A stretch of 64,000 nt of DNA from Cercis canadensis (lineage: Eukaryota > Streptophyta > Magnoliopsida > Fabales > Fabaceae). Below are positions 47,228-59,421 of the stretch, piece by piece. Positions within the stretch are counted from its first letter, which is position 1. Every line of letters begins with the position of its first letter. A program made the translations under genes and the position numbers. The stretch lies in contig QAOA01007117.1 in NCBI GenBank assembly GCA_003255065.1, positions 50,854 through 114,853 of the forward strand, written 5' to 3'. The notes below the pieces were generated by a model. It ran no database searches. It had not been told where the DNA came from and worked only from the letters and a program-made list of their open reading frames with translations.

Positions 47228-48694
47228 TGATTTTTGTAAAGTATCCAATTAAATCAATACTACAATCACTCTAGGAAAGTGTACCTATCATTTTGCAGAA
47301 TAGCTCAATTGAGTACGGATATCGTTCCCATGAGGACTATAGCTATTATTATTAATCCTTTTTCTATTATCTAATCTCAAATTTATGGCTAAATTAATAA
47401 ACTACTTAATTAAGTTAATAGGAACAAGACAAGAAAACAATAGCAATGAACTCTAAAGGTTTATCAATTCGATAGACAGACCTAGACAAGAATCCCCCTA
47501 GAATCTAGCTTTGCACTTTCGACTTTAACTCAATGATCACCAATTCTTTACTTAGACTGATGGAAATTCCTGAATTATGTCTTATTCTTTCTCAAGCAAT
47601 ATTACAATTATTCTTAGGTTGAATGATTGAAATCTCTTCCTAATCAACACCCCTAGGAATGCATTAGTTTACGTTATGTGAATTCCCTGTATTAAGTTAA
47701 CCCTAACCGGAAGACTTATGTGATCCTATCTCTAGGATCCATGCAAATCCTATTGTCTTAAGTGATCTTGTTCAATTTATGATTTCTCAATCTATAAGCT
47801 GAAATCTGATATTGAATTAATGGCATGCTTTATTAATTCAATAGCAAGTAATGATCATAGACAATTCTAAGAAAGGAAAGATGTAATTCTTTATTGAATT
47901 AAAGGAAGAAGAGTACAAACTCGACTCTAGGGTTCATCCTATCTAGACCTTTGCAATTTAGCTCATAATGATAATAAAAGCTGCAATAAAAGAATACATA
48001 GAAGAAGGGACATAATAAGAAAAACTCATTCTCATGAATTCCTTCAAAGGTTCAGTCCTCTATCTTGTTCCTCTTCAAACCTTCAAAGTCTGATTGCCTT
48101 CATTGTTTCTGTTGTCAAAAGTCTCTCCCTTCCTTCCCCTTTAAGGTTCATATATATAGCGTACTAAACCCTCGGGTTTAGCCTTCAATAGCTCGAACAC
48201 GGGCTATGTTCACTTATGGACTGGGCGTGTCACTTAAGTAAGAACTCTGGACTTCAAACATGAGCTCAGACACGATCGTGTCTCTTCAGTCTTCAGGGCG
48301 TATTCATCTGAACATGGCCCGTGCTTCTCTGGTTATGGGTGTGTTCTCTTCAGGGTGGTCTCGGGTGACTAACACGACCTCCAACACGGGCGTGTGCTTT
48401 AACAACCATGGTCATGTCTTCAACAAGCTGAGCAGGTACCTCTGGAGCCTTGACACGGGCACACACATGGTCATGTTCACGGTCATGTCCCTTGTATGAA
48501 CTTCAGACTTCACTGCTTTCTCTACACTTTGCTCCAGAAATTCCCCAAAATCCTGCCTTTTGCTTGACCAACAAGAAAAACACTTGTTAATACAAATACA
48601 GGGATTAAGTACCATGTTTAAGCAAATTCACTCAAATGTAGGTGAGAATGCATAAACAAAGCATGAAACTAATAGCCAAAATAAGCAAATATCA
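47228..48694 (-). mobile_element. Solo LTR, family B, 1.47 kb, target duplication GGTAT
   Basis: It starts TGATTTTTGTAAAG and ends GCAAATATCA on the plus strand, between GGTAT at 47223-47227 and 48695-48699. It is the same family as 5376-6832: it shares the GTACCTATCATTTT and CTATTATCTAATCTCA segments and a run of CACGGGCGTG-type palindromes at about 48190-48490. No internal region remains. Confidence 0.9.
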
Positions 48695-48744
48695 GGTATC
48701 TAAGATTTCTTAGTAAAGATGCCATATACGGAACACCCTAGGAA

Positions 48745-48895
48745 GTCCCTTAAGGCACATCTCAATGGTTGAATACTTAGTACTTAATTATAAGAGTATC
48801 ATGTTCAAATTTCATTGGGAGCAAATGGGTGGGATTTTGATAGGCGATAAGCTACACCTCATTGTGTAGCCTCTAATTGACCAAAAAAGAAAAAT
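48745..48895 (+). mobile_element. Possible tRNA-derived SINE
   Basis: An A-box-like TCTCAATGGTTGAATAC (about 48762) and a B-box-like TGTTCAAATTTCATTGGG (about 48803) are spaced as in tRNA-derived SINEs. The stretch ends in an A-rich tail (about 48881-48894). No clear target duplication is found. Confidence 0.45.
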
Positions 48896-49639
48896 ACCTT
48901 CTTAAGAATATGACACTCTCAAATGAGATGCTTTGAACTTTAGGAATTTAAAGTTAGATAAACATGAGTATCAAACATTCTTAGAAGTATAAGATAATTC
49001 CAATTATTTTATTAAATATGGGAATTTTGAATACACATGTACCAAAAATTACCAGAGAATCACATAAGTTGTACTAAATACTTACCAAGCTTCATTCTCA
49101 TATATCAAATGGTATTGCTTGTAGAATCACTGCTCTCCTTTGGCAACTTTGCTAAAACTAAAACAAACTATTAAATTATTTAGTCAATTTCCACTAATGG
49201 ATAACGCTCTCCGAATTATGGTCAATCAATGTGTTATTGCTTGCTTGATTGTTGACCAAATTAGTAACTAAAACTTTAAAGTGTTTATTTGCTTCCTGAC
49301 CCGACACATACAATCTTTTCCATTATAAAATCACATTTCAAGCCAATTTGAGTGTCCTCTCTTTCTTACCTCTAACACTTCCCTCCACAATGGTTTTTAC
49401 AGACCAACATGCCTATGTCCAAGCTTAAATTTCAGCATATACCCCAAAAGAGAAGGAGAAAATGGCTCACATGACTCACACAAGATAGGTAGGTTCCACC
49501 TACACATGTACAAATCATGTAAGAGGCTTACTTGTTGATTGGGAGTGTTGTTTGTGTCACATTTGCACACTGTTAGCCACATCAACAATACACAAATAGT
49601 GTTATGATAGATGATGTAAAGACTTGACTACATAAAATT
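48896..49639. other. Non-coding sequence, nothing identified
   Basis: AT-rich sequence with no supported gene. Confidence 0.45.
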
Positions 49640-49971
49640 AAAAATGTAAGGACCTATCCCAATGTACCAGATGGAGAGCCACGACATGGATGACAGACTT
49701 GGAAAAAAGATTAGTTTTCAAAGGAAACTTAGAGTCGTCACCAATTGTATTAAGCAAATGGGGACCAATTGGAAAACCTCTTTTTTAATTGAGTAAAACC
49801 CTTTTTTGGTCCTTGTAAGATTGCTTCAGTGACACTTTAGTCCCTGAAAGATCATTATGTTCGCCATTTTAGTCCTCCACTAAGCTCTGTTAGTGGGACT
49901 TAACAGAAAATGCCACATGGCACGTTAAGTGCTGATGTGGCCTTTAGTTGATGATTTGGCAAGCAGACGTG

Positions 49972-50110
49972 GCAGTCTCTCTTCTCCTCCTCTCTCTCTT
50001 TCCTGTCTCTCTCAGTCTCTCTCTTCCCCTCTTTTCTCTTTCCCGTCTCTCTCATTTCTCTCTCTCTCTCTTCCCCTCCTCTCTCATCTCTCTCTTTCTC
50101 TTCCCCTCAT
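49972..50110. repeat. CT-rich low-complexity tract
   Basis: Nearly pure CTCTCT and TCTCCTC sequence next to the left TIR of the Pack-MULE. The open frames over it are artefacts of the pyrimidine bias. Confidence 0.8.
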
Positions 50111-50219
50111 GTTCCTGTGAGAGATCCCCACAAGTTAGAAAATTTTTATTCATGTTTCTTTGGTTAAATATTGACGTCCTTTCTCTTCGTGCATGATTGC
50201 TTAGAGAGCTAGAGCCATA

Positions 50220-50750
50220 GACTCAGTGAGAGAGGGAACGAAACCTCCGGTGATGTTTTTGGCTAATTGCTCATCACATGCACCCTCTAACACTGCTTGT
50301 AGTCAAATAACTTCGGGTACACATAACTCACTGAGTCATGCAACTCGAACTCGAACTCGGGGTATACATCTCTCCCCGCCCTTATTCTCATTCTCACTTG
50401 TCTCTACACTTTGCCACTGTTGTCTTCATCATCCTCTTCACCCTCACTTTTCATGCTATTTTTTCCTTCTTCCTCACCTACCCTCATGACGCAAATGTGT
50501 AAATGATCCTCACCTTCATCATCCTCTGTTGAAGTACTTGCATAGCATTTCTTGTTCTTTAACTCCCCTCTCCCCCCCTTTAACACAGATTCTTGATCAA
50601 CTCTTCAGCATCTCCGTTTCACTTCTGGGGCCTACAGCTTCTTCTATATCTAACCACACTCATAAAAGTTTAAACTTTAAACTACTCTACTACAGGTTGT
50701 TGGTAGCGGCGGCGGCGGTCATGATGGTTATGCCAAAAGGTCAACCACAA
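50220..50750. other. Pack-MULE interior, source unknown
   Basis: Mixed-composition sequence with short frames but no domain I recognise. It may be non-coding or untranslated parts of a captured gene. Confidence 0.4.
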
Positions 50751-50753
50751 GGT

Positions 50754-51080
50754 TAGTGAAAGCGCAAACAATTTACTTGTGGGTTCTTCTCCTCTACCAC
50801 GCCTCTTCTGGGTATCACTTTGCTTGTGTTGCTTTCTTTGTTGGAGTAGCAGGGGCGAGTGTCAAGGGACTCTATGATGGAGTTGGAGCGGCCAAGGGAG
50901 GAAAAGAAGAACCACTGCGAGGAGAAGATGGCAGCAAAGTCTGGAGGCGGCGGCGGAGGTAGGTCCCAAGACTCGGAGTCGTCCGAGGAGGAGAAGAAGT
51001 CCTCGGTGGATTTGGAGGTTGAGTGAGAGGCAGTGATGACTTCGTAGAGGGAGTTGAAGATATATATGTTGGAAGAGGAA
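50754..51080 (-). pseudogene. Captured OVATE family protein (OFP) fragment
   Basis: On the minus strand an open frame of about 100 codons reads NIYIFNSLYEVITASHSTSK, STEDFFSSSDDSESWDLP, a Pro run, PDFAAIFSSQWFFFSSLGRS and NSIIESLDTRP, then ends at a stop near 50754. The PPDFA-I-S-(R)FFFSSPGRSNSI block with the upstream acidic Ser-rich region is characteristic of OVATE family transcriptional repressors, just before their C-terminal OVATE domain. Here the OVATE domain itself is absent and no start Met is seen, so the capture is partial. Two usually conserved residues differ (W for R, L for P). It would not be a working repressor. Confidence 0.82.
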
Positions 51081-52419
51081 GGGGAAGGAGATGGAGATTG
51101 TGGTGAGGTTTGGTTATGGTGGTCTTCTTATTTTATGTGTGGAAGGGATAAGGTTATGGTGATGGTGGGGTATTTGAGCTTGAAGAAACAAAGATGCAGG
51201 TGCTTTGAGAAGAGGTGAGAGAGAGATATGAGAGAGAGAGAAAAAAAAAAGGAAAACGACACCGTATGTGTTAAAGGAAAAATGGATTTCAGTTGCCACG
51301 TCAGCTTGCCACCTCATTAACTAACGGCCACATTAGCACTTAACGTGCCACGTGATAATTTCTGTTAAGTTCTACTATCGGAGTTTAGCGGAGGACTAAA
51401 ATGAAGGACAAAATGATCTTTCAGAGACTAAAGTGTCGATAAAAATCTTTCAAGGACTAAAGTGTCACCGAAACAATCTTTTAAGGACCAAAAAAGGGTT
51501 TTACTCTTTTTAATTTTAAAAATGGTCTGCAAACCAAAGATGATTCAAGAGTCAATTTGTGTGTGGGGAAGGTGTTGGCACCCAACAAAACTCGTCTAAA
51601 AGATGATTACTCGAAATTAATTGTGCGAACATAATATGACAAAAAATGTCTTTTATTCATCCCTCAAATAATAGACTACACAAGTAAATAAGAATACATA
51701 CAACAAATTTAAACATGAAATGCATGCAACTTCCACTAAATCCTTCCACCCGTTCCTCGCATATTGCGCCCTCTGGAATGGTGTTTACCCTTACCTAGGA
51801 ACGTTAGAGTGGGTCACCTAATATTCAGATGGATCGCCCTATCCCTCAATGATAAGAAAAGGGTCTGTGAATACTACATTGAATATAATTAAAACCCTAA
51901 ATGAATGCAAACTCATGAGTTTACAGATTACAATATGAGAATTTAAATGGTTATATAAAACAAAATAAAAGTAAAGTAAAGGTCTTATCGTTTCCAACTC
52001 CGTTTTACTCGAGGATCAAGCGTTCTAGCTTGTCGTCACTTACAACCCAACTCATAAACATTATCGGCATCAATTATCAAATGAGCTCATAAGGCCAAAA
52101 AAAAAAAATTAATTAACAAAATGTGTAAGAAATTGTTCAAGCATGGACAACCAAAAGGATCTACTAACAAACAAAGCAACGTGACACATGAAAAGACCTC
52201 AAAACGATGCAAGACAAGGATGTAGAAAAAATTTTAACACAATTCTCAATCAACCTTCAAAAATATCTCAGGGACAGCAATAAAACAGAAGCAAAATAGT
52301 CCTATAATAATACCCAAAGTAGGAAAAATAATGTCTAAAAGAATCTCATAACAGAGCAGAAAATAGGGTCAACATTAGAAAAAACACTGGGAATGGATGC
52401 CAAAGAATGTTATTCTAAA

Positions 52420-53110
52420 ATTTTCATATAAGAAAATGACATGTCTCACAGTTCTAACAAGATAGGAATCACCTAAAGTGGAGCTCTATAACTCAAATTA
52501 GACATAAAAAAACTAAATGCTGCTAGAGATGACTAACAACCTGATAGTGTCAAAAAATAACCAATTTTAAATGAAAACTAGGAATAGGGGAAAGAGAATT
52601 TGGTTTTAAAAATTTTACAAACAGGAGACACACGTCTCTTGGTTCTAAAAAATTAAGAATCACTCAAATCAGAGCTTTGTGGCTCTACCTAGAAAATCAA
52701 AACCGAGGGTTGCCAAAGAAGATTGACAGACCCAAAATAGCAGAAAAATAATCAAATTCAAACAAAAAATGAGAGCAGGGGAAAGCGAATCTGGCCATGA
52801 AATTTTTATACATAATAAAAACATACTTCTGGGTTCTAACAAAACAAGAATCACTCAAATTGGAGCTTTTTAGCTCCATCTAGAAAATAAAAACCAAGGG
52901 TTGCTAGAGAAAACTAACAACCCCAAAATAGCAAAAAAAAAAAGTCAACTTCAAATAGACACTGGGAACAGGAGAAAGAGAATTTGGCTATGAAAATTTT
53001 ACACACAGGAGGCACACGTCTCCTGGTCCTAACAAATAGAGAATCACTAAACTTAGAGCTCTGTAGCTCCATCTAGAAAGAAAAAATCGAGGATTGCCAA
53101 AGAAGACTGA
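52420..53110. repeat. Diverged tandem repeat, unit about 190 bp, 3-4 copies
   Basis: The same order of pieces recurs with starts near 52435, 52620, 52805 and 53010: CACACGTCTC--GGTTCTAACAA, AAGAATCACTCAAAT-GGAGCT, GAGGGTTGCCAAAGAAGACTGACA, GGGGAAAGAGAATTTGGC. Copies differ by many substitutions. It lies inside the LTR-like segment. Confidence 0.8.
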
Positions 53111-53832
53111 CAGACCTGAAAATGCACAATTCACAACCAAACCAAGTATTATCAATTAAGGAAACAACTCAAAGTCCCAAAATCAAAATTATTTCTATAT
53201 CAACATCAAAAGTTAAACTTAAATTTAGGAATCCAACACCATGAGTACTATAGAACTATAAGAATTAATCTCAAATTCCATCAAATTATATTATGATTCA
53301 GAAATTCAACATATTCATTCATACATAACAACAAATACACAAATTATCCACATTGAATCTAAATGCCAATAGTAAAAGATGGGAGAATAGGGTAGAGATT
53401 ACCCTTGCAGAATGAATTTGATGGAAANTGGTTCTAACAAATAAAGAATCATTAAACTTAGAGCTCTGTAGCTCCATCTAGAAAGAAAAAATCGAGGATT
53501 GCCAAAGAAGACTGATAGACCTAAAAATGCACAATTCACAACCAAACCAAGTATTATCAATTAAGGAAACAACTCAAAGTCCCAAAATCAAAATTATTTC
53601 TATATCAACATCAAAAGTTAAACTTAAATTTAGGAATCCAACACCATGAGTACTATAGAACTATAAGAATTAATCTCAAATTCCATCAAACTATATTATG
53701 ATTCAGAAATTCAACATATTCATTCATACATAACAACAAATATACAAATTATCCACATTGAATCTAAATGCCAACAGTAAAAGATGGGAGAATAGGGTAG
53801 AGATTACCCTTGCAGAATGAATTTGATGGAAA
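53024..53832. other. Assembly gap (N at 53428) with 404-bp duplication
   Basis: Sequence 53024-53427 recurs at 53429-53832 with a handful of substitutions. The left copy ends at the N. Confidence 0.87.
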
Positions 53833-54539
53833 TTCAGACCTTCTTGTCTCTTTGGTTCTGTTTTTTTTTTCCCAAGTTTCTTATTTTCTCACTTTCTTTA
53901 TCCTTTTTCTCTTTTTCTCCTTTTTAGCTCTCTCTTTGCTCTCTCTCTATTTTTCTCTTCTTCTTCTTTTTCTTGTTTTCTCCTTTTCAGCTCTCTCTCT
54001 ATTTCGCTCTTCTTCTTGCTCTTTCTTTGCTGATTTCCTTTTTGCTTTAATTTGTTTTCTTTTTATTTAATTATTTATTTAATAGAGATAAGGTACACTA
54101 ACTTAGACTACTAAAAAACATTCTTTGTTCCCTTATTAGTCCTCCTATATCTAGTAATGCAAGAAAAAATTTCAAAAAAATTTCTTAATTTTTCTATTTT
54201 TATTATTCATTTGCAAAAATTTAAAACACTAAAAAGGAATGGACCAAGCGGGCTAAATGAGATAATTGGGTTGGACTAAAAAAAAATTGTAGTAGGCCAA
54301 GGTAGTAAGAATATGATTTATTTTATTATAAAAACGCAAAAAAAATATAAAAAGAAATAAACTAAAAATTAAGAGCTTACATGTTTGCTAATTTTTTTTT
54401 TTTGGCATAATTTTGAAACATTCAAAAGATACAATACCTCAAATTTTCAAAAGTGTAATGTCTTAAATTTTACTTTTTTTTTTTTTCCCCTTTTTGCTTT
54501 ATGTCATGAAAAGCATCCGAACAAAATGTAGTGTCTACA

Positions 54540-55895
54540 GGACCCAACTAGACAACAAAAAATTATACGAACTCAATTAAAAATTAGCCCAAACCATATT
54601 GTTTGCCGCACCAATCAATGCATTGACTTCATGCCAAACTTGGCTTTCGCTCTTCCACAACGGGTAGCATATGCATAGAAATCCTTCTGAGGGCATCAAG
54701 TCAAATGCTTTGATTCAAGCTGACAAGATGTAGAAACCTTTCGTTATATGTTCAGTCTTTTCTATTCCGATCCTTTGTATAGTATGAAGGATAAGTCCAT
54801 GTTTAGGAAACACGATCTCAACTTTAAGGAACTTTCTCACTTACCTCCCTAACGTGACAACGTTAATCATTATTAATATAGAAGAATTTAATCTTTGTTG
54901 TTTATTTTTTAATGACAGATTAAATGCTTCCATATCAACAATTATTAATGATATTATGTCAAGAAAATATTTCATACCTCCCTAGTATGTTACAACCACC
55001 CCCAACTTTAAATAAGTAAAAGAAAAAATTTAACGTGATGTATTTTTCCTTACATATCTCACTTGATGAGACTTAATTGAAGTTTCAACCTAATTCCCTT
55101 CCTCCTTAACCCAAACATTCGGATTGTTTTCTGTTGCTGACCCAGTTTATGTCCCATGTTGACATTGTATCGAGAAAAGTCGTATAAAATATTATAACTG
55201 AACTTCCAGCTCTAATTGCAAGGCTTTATTCTGTAGACTAATGCTATTTAGCCGAAAAAAACAAAACTGACAAATTTTACCCCATTCAAAAGTAGTTATT
55301 GGATGAAACAAACTGAAATGAGTATCATAATGAGACCAGCAAACTTGTACATTTTAATGACCTAAAAACAAAAAAAGCAAGAAAGAAGTCTATACAATTC
55401 AATAAAAAAAGAATTGAAGTCTCTGGCCCTCAATCACCCACAGTCAAAGGCAAAAGAAACAACCAGCAGACAGAAACTCAACTACATTCTCCGAATTTTC
55501 AGAGCCAACTCTTCATGGAAAATGTCCAGGGTTTTGGACTTCACCATGCCCCTTGTACACTACAATAGGTCATTCTAACTTTCCTCTGGCTGTTATCTAG
55601 AGAAAAGTTCAAACATCAAGCTTTAGTGATACTTGCAAGGCTAAAATAGTGGATTGCACATTTCAGCTTCTTATGTAAAACTGCAGAAACACAAATTGAC
55701 AACAGAATATGAAAGACGACCTTCCGCTTTTTAATTTTATCTTAGGAAAATTGGGGAATTGGAGTGGCACAACAAGAACTGCTCCAGTGATTTGCTACAA
55801 AACTGAACTATTTCAAATACCAATGCTAATGACCATATTCAGTAGGTAGTGGAGCCAGTTCAACTTAAAAAAAAAAAAAAAAAAATTATATACCT
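54540..55895. other. Intergenic sequence and probable 3' UTR of the Rgp1-type gene
   Basis: No coding signal. The part close to 55895 probably includes the 3' untranslated region of the minus-strand gene, but I could not fix the polyadenylation site. Confidence 0.45.
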
Positions 55896-58458
55896 TCAAC
55901 TATGCACCCACAAGGGATCCAGAGAGAAAGGTTTCTCATTTCTTTTGCCAGAAGCAGCAGTTATAGGTGGAGGTGCATGCACAGTAATTGGAAGAACCCA
56001 TTCAGACTTTTCTCTTCCCTCAATCAGAAGAGGATGGTCATACCTGAGGATCAGAAACCATGTAGGATTAAATATAATAAATAGCAACTCAAAACTAAAG
56101 GCTAGAACTTAAAATTGTAAGTTGTTACAACTTCCTTGAAACTAAGAACTCTACTAAACCGTTTTGAGTTGAAAAGAAGGGAATTAATGGATGATATATG
56201 GCTACATATTATGGGGTTTATAATCATAAACATAGGCTAAATCAGCAATGAATAGGAAGAGCTAGTCTTCCTCCATTCCCTAAAAAAATCTATTAACCAA
56301 ATATGAGAAACGAGGGGTAGGATTGCCTTAGTACGTGGACATTATATAGAAAGGCAAACAATGGACCTTGACAGACAAGTGCATGTCATAGATAGTGTTC
56401 CAAAATAAAAAAAGGTAAAAGGAACTGAATAAATAGGTGGATTATAGAACGAAAATTAGACATACAATGCAGCCAAAGCTTTGTGTAGAGATATGAATTG
56501 AAAGTAGAAAAGCAGAAAAGGAATGTAGGGTAAAATGTAAACAGTTAAAATTATACTTGGTCCAATCTATATGCTTTGGAGTGGTAAAAAATTCAAATCG
56601 GAGAACCCATTGCACAGATACATGAGGAGTGGAGAAGGACATGGGACCATCCATGGGGATGGAGAAAAGAAAACTTGTCTGCACCAAATCCGGCACAACC
56701 TCATAATGGTCACTCTGGACCTACAATCACAAACAAGAACAAAGATGTTAGAAGGAAACAATATCAAAATATCTACATGCATAAATATATTTACTAGTCA
56801 AGGCATGATTTAGTTTTTCCTCTTCAATTTTGCAGAAAAAGGTTTGGACATAGACAGACAACACCAGACATAGTATTCACATCATAATGCAGACACAGAG
56901 ACTCCATATGAACAAGTCCATCCAAAAGTAAACAAAAAGAGAGGCCTTTAAAATTCTAGCTTTCTTCTCAATACAAAGGTCCCGCACAACCAAAAGCATA
57001 ACAAATCTCTGCAGGCGATTTCAGATTTTGAAATTTTGTCTTAATAAAATCAACAAGGTCCTCAAGATTCTGGAGCAAAATAAAAGAAACAAGTGACTTC
57101 AGATTTTGAAACTTTGTCTTTCAGTTTATAAAATAAATTCTGAAATCTAAAGGATAAACACTTTATTAAATTGAGCCTAGTCCGCCCTACATCAGTCAAT
57201 ACCAAAATCAGAATCGAAGGCAAAATTACTGTTGATTGAACATAACCAAAGCCACCAAATACCTGCCTGCATTCACTAGAATTAGAAAGAAGCTTAATCA
57301 GTGACAGCTAAAACTAACAGCGGGTACCTTTGTAACTGTCGGGGAATTCCTCCTAGAAGGGTGGACAAATCGACGAGTAACAGTCTCCGAAGTTTCCAAT
57401 GTTATCGAGATCTGCACAAACAAAAAAAATCAAATACAAATAAAGAAATTCAATTCCCTTCATGTACAGCATTAAAGTAAACAATTTGTTGGTAAAACTT
57501 TCCATAGCTAATAAATTAGCAGTCACCTCAAGGCATTTCCTAGCTCTGTCTTCATGAAAGAAAGTAAGAGTCCCACCTATCTGTAACAAGAAAATTGTTC
57601 AAGATTGGTGTCAGACTTTCTCCTTATGCAAAACAGGTACAAACGCTACCTGACTATCATTACCATATCACTGAAGTAATAAGTTGAGTCAGAATTTTTT
57701 GGGGAAAATTTAAGCAAAATTTGGTCATCCAATCTGATGTTATATGACCTTCCTCTAATGTAGCCTTCTGCTGCAGAAAATGTTTGCACACAATTAGCTT
57801 ACTAGGAATCTACAAATAACTGGAAGCATCATGTACAATACTTATCAAAAGCATAAAAACTCTATTTAGAAGTGAAAAACAAAAAAATTCAGCAATTTAC
57901 ATGCTAGAGATTCAACAGCTCCAGCTTCTGGCAAAGATGATACACCTGCATCATCTTCTGCAGAAAAAGGCTTCCTCAACTTCTGTTGTGGTGATAATAC
58001 ATCTGTTTGCAAGAATGATTTCTTATTCAGCAAAGCAGGTGTTCTTACTCAAACACTAGCAAAAGATGATTCTCATCAATCAGAGAAAACTAAACCAAGA
58101 TAGTTTCATACTGTGTTTACCAACTAACCATTTCTAACAAACCAAAAAGAATTAGAAGTCTCACACATAGACTAACTGGTAAATTTAGATGATATAACTC
58201 ACCAGCACCGGATTCATATAACACCTCAGCCACAGACAGTCGAGGAAGTGCCATCTGTGAAGATAAACTCATTCGCTCACCTTCTAGAAGAGCATCCCTG
58301 GTCAAAGATCTTGCAGAAGAAGAACGCAATGATAGTGAACTTCCAAAGCCTCTGTGTAGATTTTCCTTCATGGGATTGTATGAGGAAACAGAGGAGATCT
58401 CATCCTTTGAGCTGTCATATCCTTCCTCAACACCAACAAACATATCATTTGCCCTAAC
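55896..58458 (-). CDS. Rgp1-type protein (RAB6A-GEF complex partner 2-like), seven 3' exons
   Basis: Rgp1 with Ric1 forms the exchange factor for the Golgi GTPase Rab6/Ypt6 in yeast and animals; plants have homologues. Minus-strand exons are 58458-58203, 58002-57901, 57770-57664, 57580-57527, 57411-57328, 56720-56557 and 56043-55896. All have GT-AG borders and consistent phases, giving 304 residues and a TGA stop at 55898-55896. Recognisable Rgp1-domain pieces are GGTLTFFHEDRARKCLE, SITLETSETVTRRFVHPSRR, LVQTSFLFSIPMDGPMSFST, PHVSVQWVLRFEFFTTPKH and EKSEWVLPITVHAPPP. A Ser-rich linker (SSLSLRSSSARSLTRD) lies in the first visible exon. The N-terminal exons are not in the window or were not recognised; a copia element begins 800 bp upstream. 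The reading frame is intact. Confidence 0.88.
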
Positions 58459-59257
58459 CTGCGAGGACACAATTCTAAATTATATGAATGGAACAAGAAC
58501 AAAGATATTACTTAGTTGCATGAAGTAAGCAAAACACATTTCATAAAAGATATATACCAAATTATTTCCTAACATGAAGCCAAAATGAGAGGACACATAA
58601 TTCACAAAAAGAGAATGTTACGTAAATCAAGCAAGAAAATCAACAGATAAACAGATGCACACATAGATTTACGTGGTTCACCCAATTAGGGCTACGTCCA
58701 CGGGCAGCGGCAAATCAAAGTTCACTATGGAATCAAGAATACAACACTCGGCTTCACCCTTTATATCTCATACTAAACCCTAGAAACAAAGGGTGAATTT
58801 ATATCCTTTGTTTTACAGATAAAATCCCCAAAATACTAGGATTAGGATTCTAGTCAGACTAGGATTCCTCTATAAGACAGACTGGACAGACTAGAATTCT
58901 AAACAGACTAGGATTCAAGACATCCTTTACAGAGAATTCCAATGAAATGAAAAGACTAAGAGCGTACAGTGTTACTATGACTAAATTATCTCTAGGAGAG
59001 GGGAGGTAAACAAAATTGTTTCAAATGGAAAAAATAAAACCTAACACCTTCAACACACAAGTAACAACCAATATTTGAACAACTGATATAGAAAAGCTCT
59101 AACAACCCCAAAGCCAAAAAGCCAAAGAAATGAACTTATCCCAAAAATGTAGAATAAATAGAAAATTTTCATTGTTGAAAATCCTTGGGTTCCTGTCCTG
59201 CGAAACATGCCAAATTATGACATAAATTGCACACCTGCAAAGATTTCTCATTCCCAA
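58459..59257 (-). other. Probable intron of the Rgp1-type gene with a repeat-like stretch
   Basis: The acceptor CTCGCAG at about 58459-58465 precedes the first visible exon, so sequence to the right is intron. At about 58665-58725 the sequence TTACGTGGTTCACCCAATTAGGGCTACGTCCACGG is a motif I associate with dispersed plant repeats. A tandem-like CAGACTAGGATTC motif recurs about three times at 58840-58925. The intron continues into the copia element, so the upstream exons may lie outside the window. Confidence 0.5.
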
Positions 59258-59421
59258 TGTTAGAATATTGATTGACTGTGAATATCGTATTTATTATAGC
59301 TTACATCTAGGCTTGTAACTAGGATGTGATTAGGCCCATGATTAGGCCTATGTTTATTGTTTAGTTAATATAAGTAATATCTGTGAGAAGCTAGTCTTAC
59401 ACACTTCTACCATTTCTCACA
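59258..59421 (+). repeat. 5' LTR of the second copia element
   Basis: 164 bp, TG...CA ends, directly before the primer-binding site. The preceding bases are CCCAA; the matching right-hand copy would be outside the window. Confidence 0.85.

Larger units (their letters stand above)
49791..51506. mobile_element. Pack-MULE with long terminal inverted repeats and 9-bp target duplication
   Basis: The ends GAGTAAAACCCTTTTTTGG and its complement (51488-51506) begin inverted repeats of about 190-220 bp (49791-49975 and about 51290-51506). The right arm has an extra internal copy of a roughly 30-bp unit. TTTTTAATT flanks both sides (49782-49790 and 51507-51515). Long TIRs and a 9-bp duplication define Mutator-like elements. 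No transposase is present. The interior carries a pyrimidine-rich block, an unassigned stretch and an OVATE-family fragment, so this is a Pack-MULE. Confidence 0.93.
49645..54539 (+). mobile_element. Long LTR-like segment (LARD or large-LTR family) hosting a Pack-MULE
   Basis: It starts TGTAAGGACC and ends GTGTCTACA, a pair of ends familiar from large plant LTRs, and contains AGAGTCGTCACCAATTG (about 49729) and GGGGAAGGTGTTGGCACCC (about 51567) in the same order as the insertion at 34528-35635. Without the MULE (1716 bp) and the gap duplication (about 404 bp) it is about 2.8 kb. I found no matching target duplication (AAAAA on the left, GGACC on the right), so one end may be misplaced or the element truncated. 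No ORF belongs to it. Confidence 0.5.

Noticed and set aside
49929..50196. Two overlapping Ser/Leu-rich frames
   Set aside because: They are a by-product of the CT-rich tract of the Pack-MULE.
53810..54070. 86-codon hydrophobic frame
   Set aside because: A T/C-rich low-complexity stretch in the LTR-like segment gives Leu, Phe and Ser runs; there is no evidence of a membrane protein gene.
56571..56813. 80-codon plus-strand frame opposite the Rgp1 exon
   Set aside because: It is the antisense shadow of a true minus-strand exon with valid splice sites.
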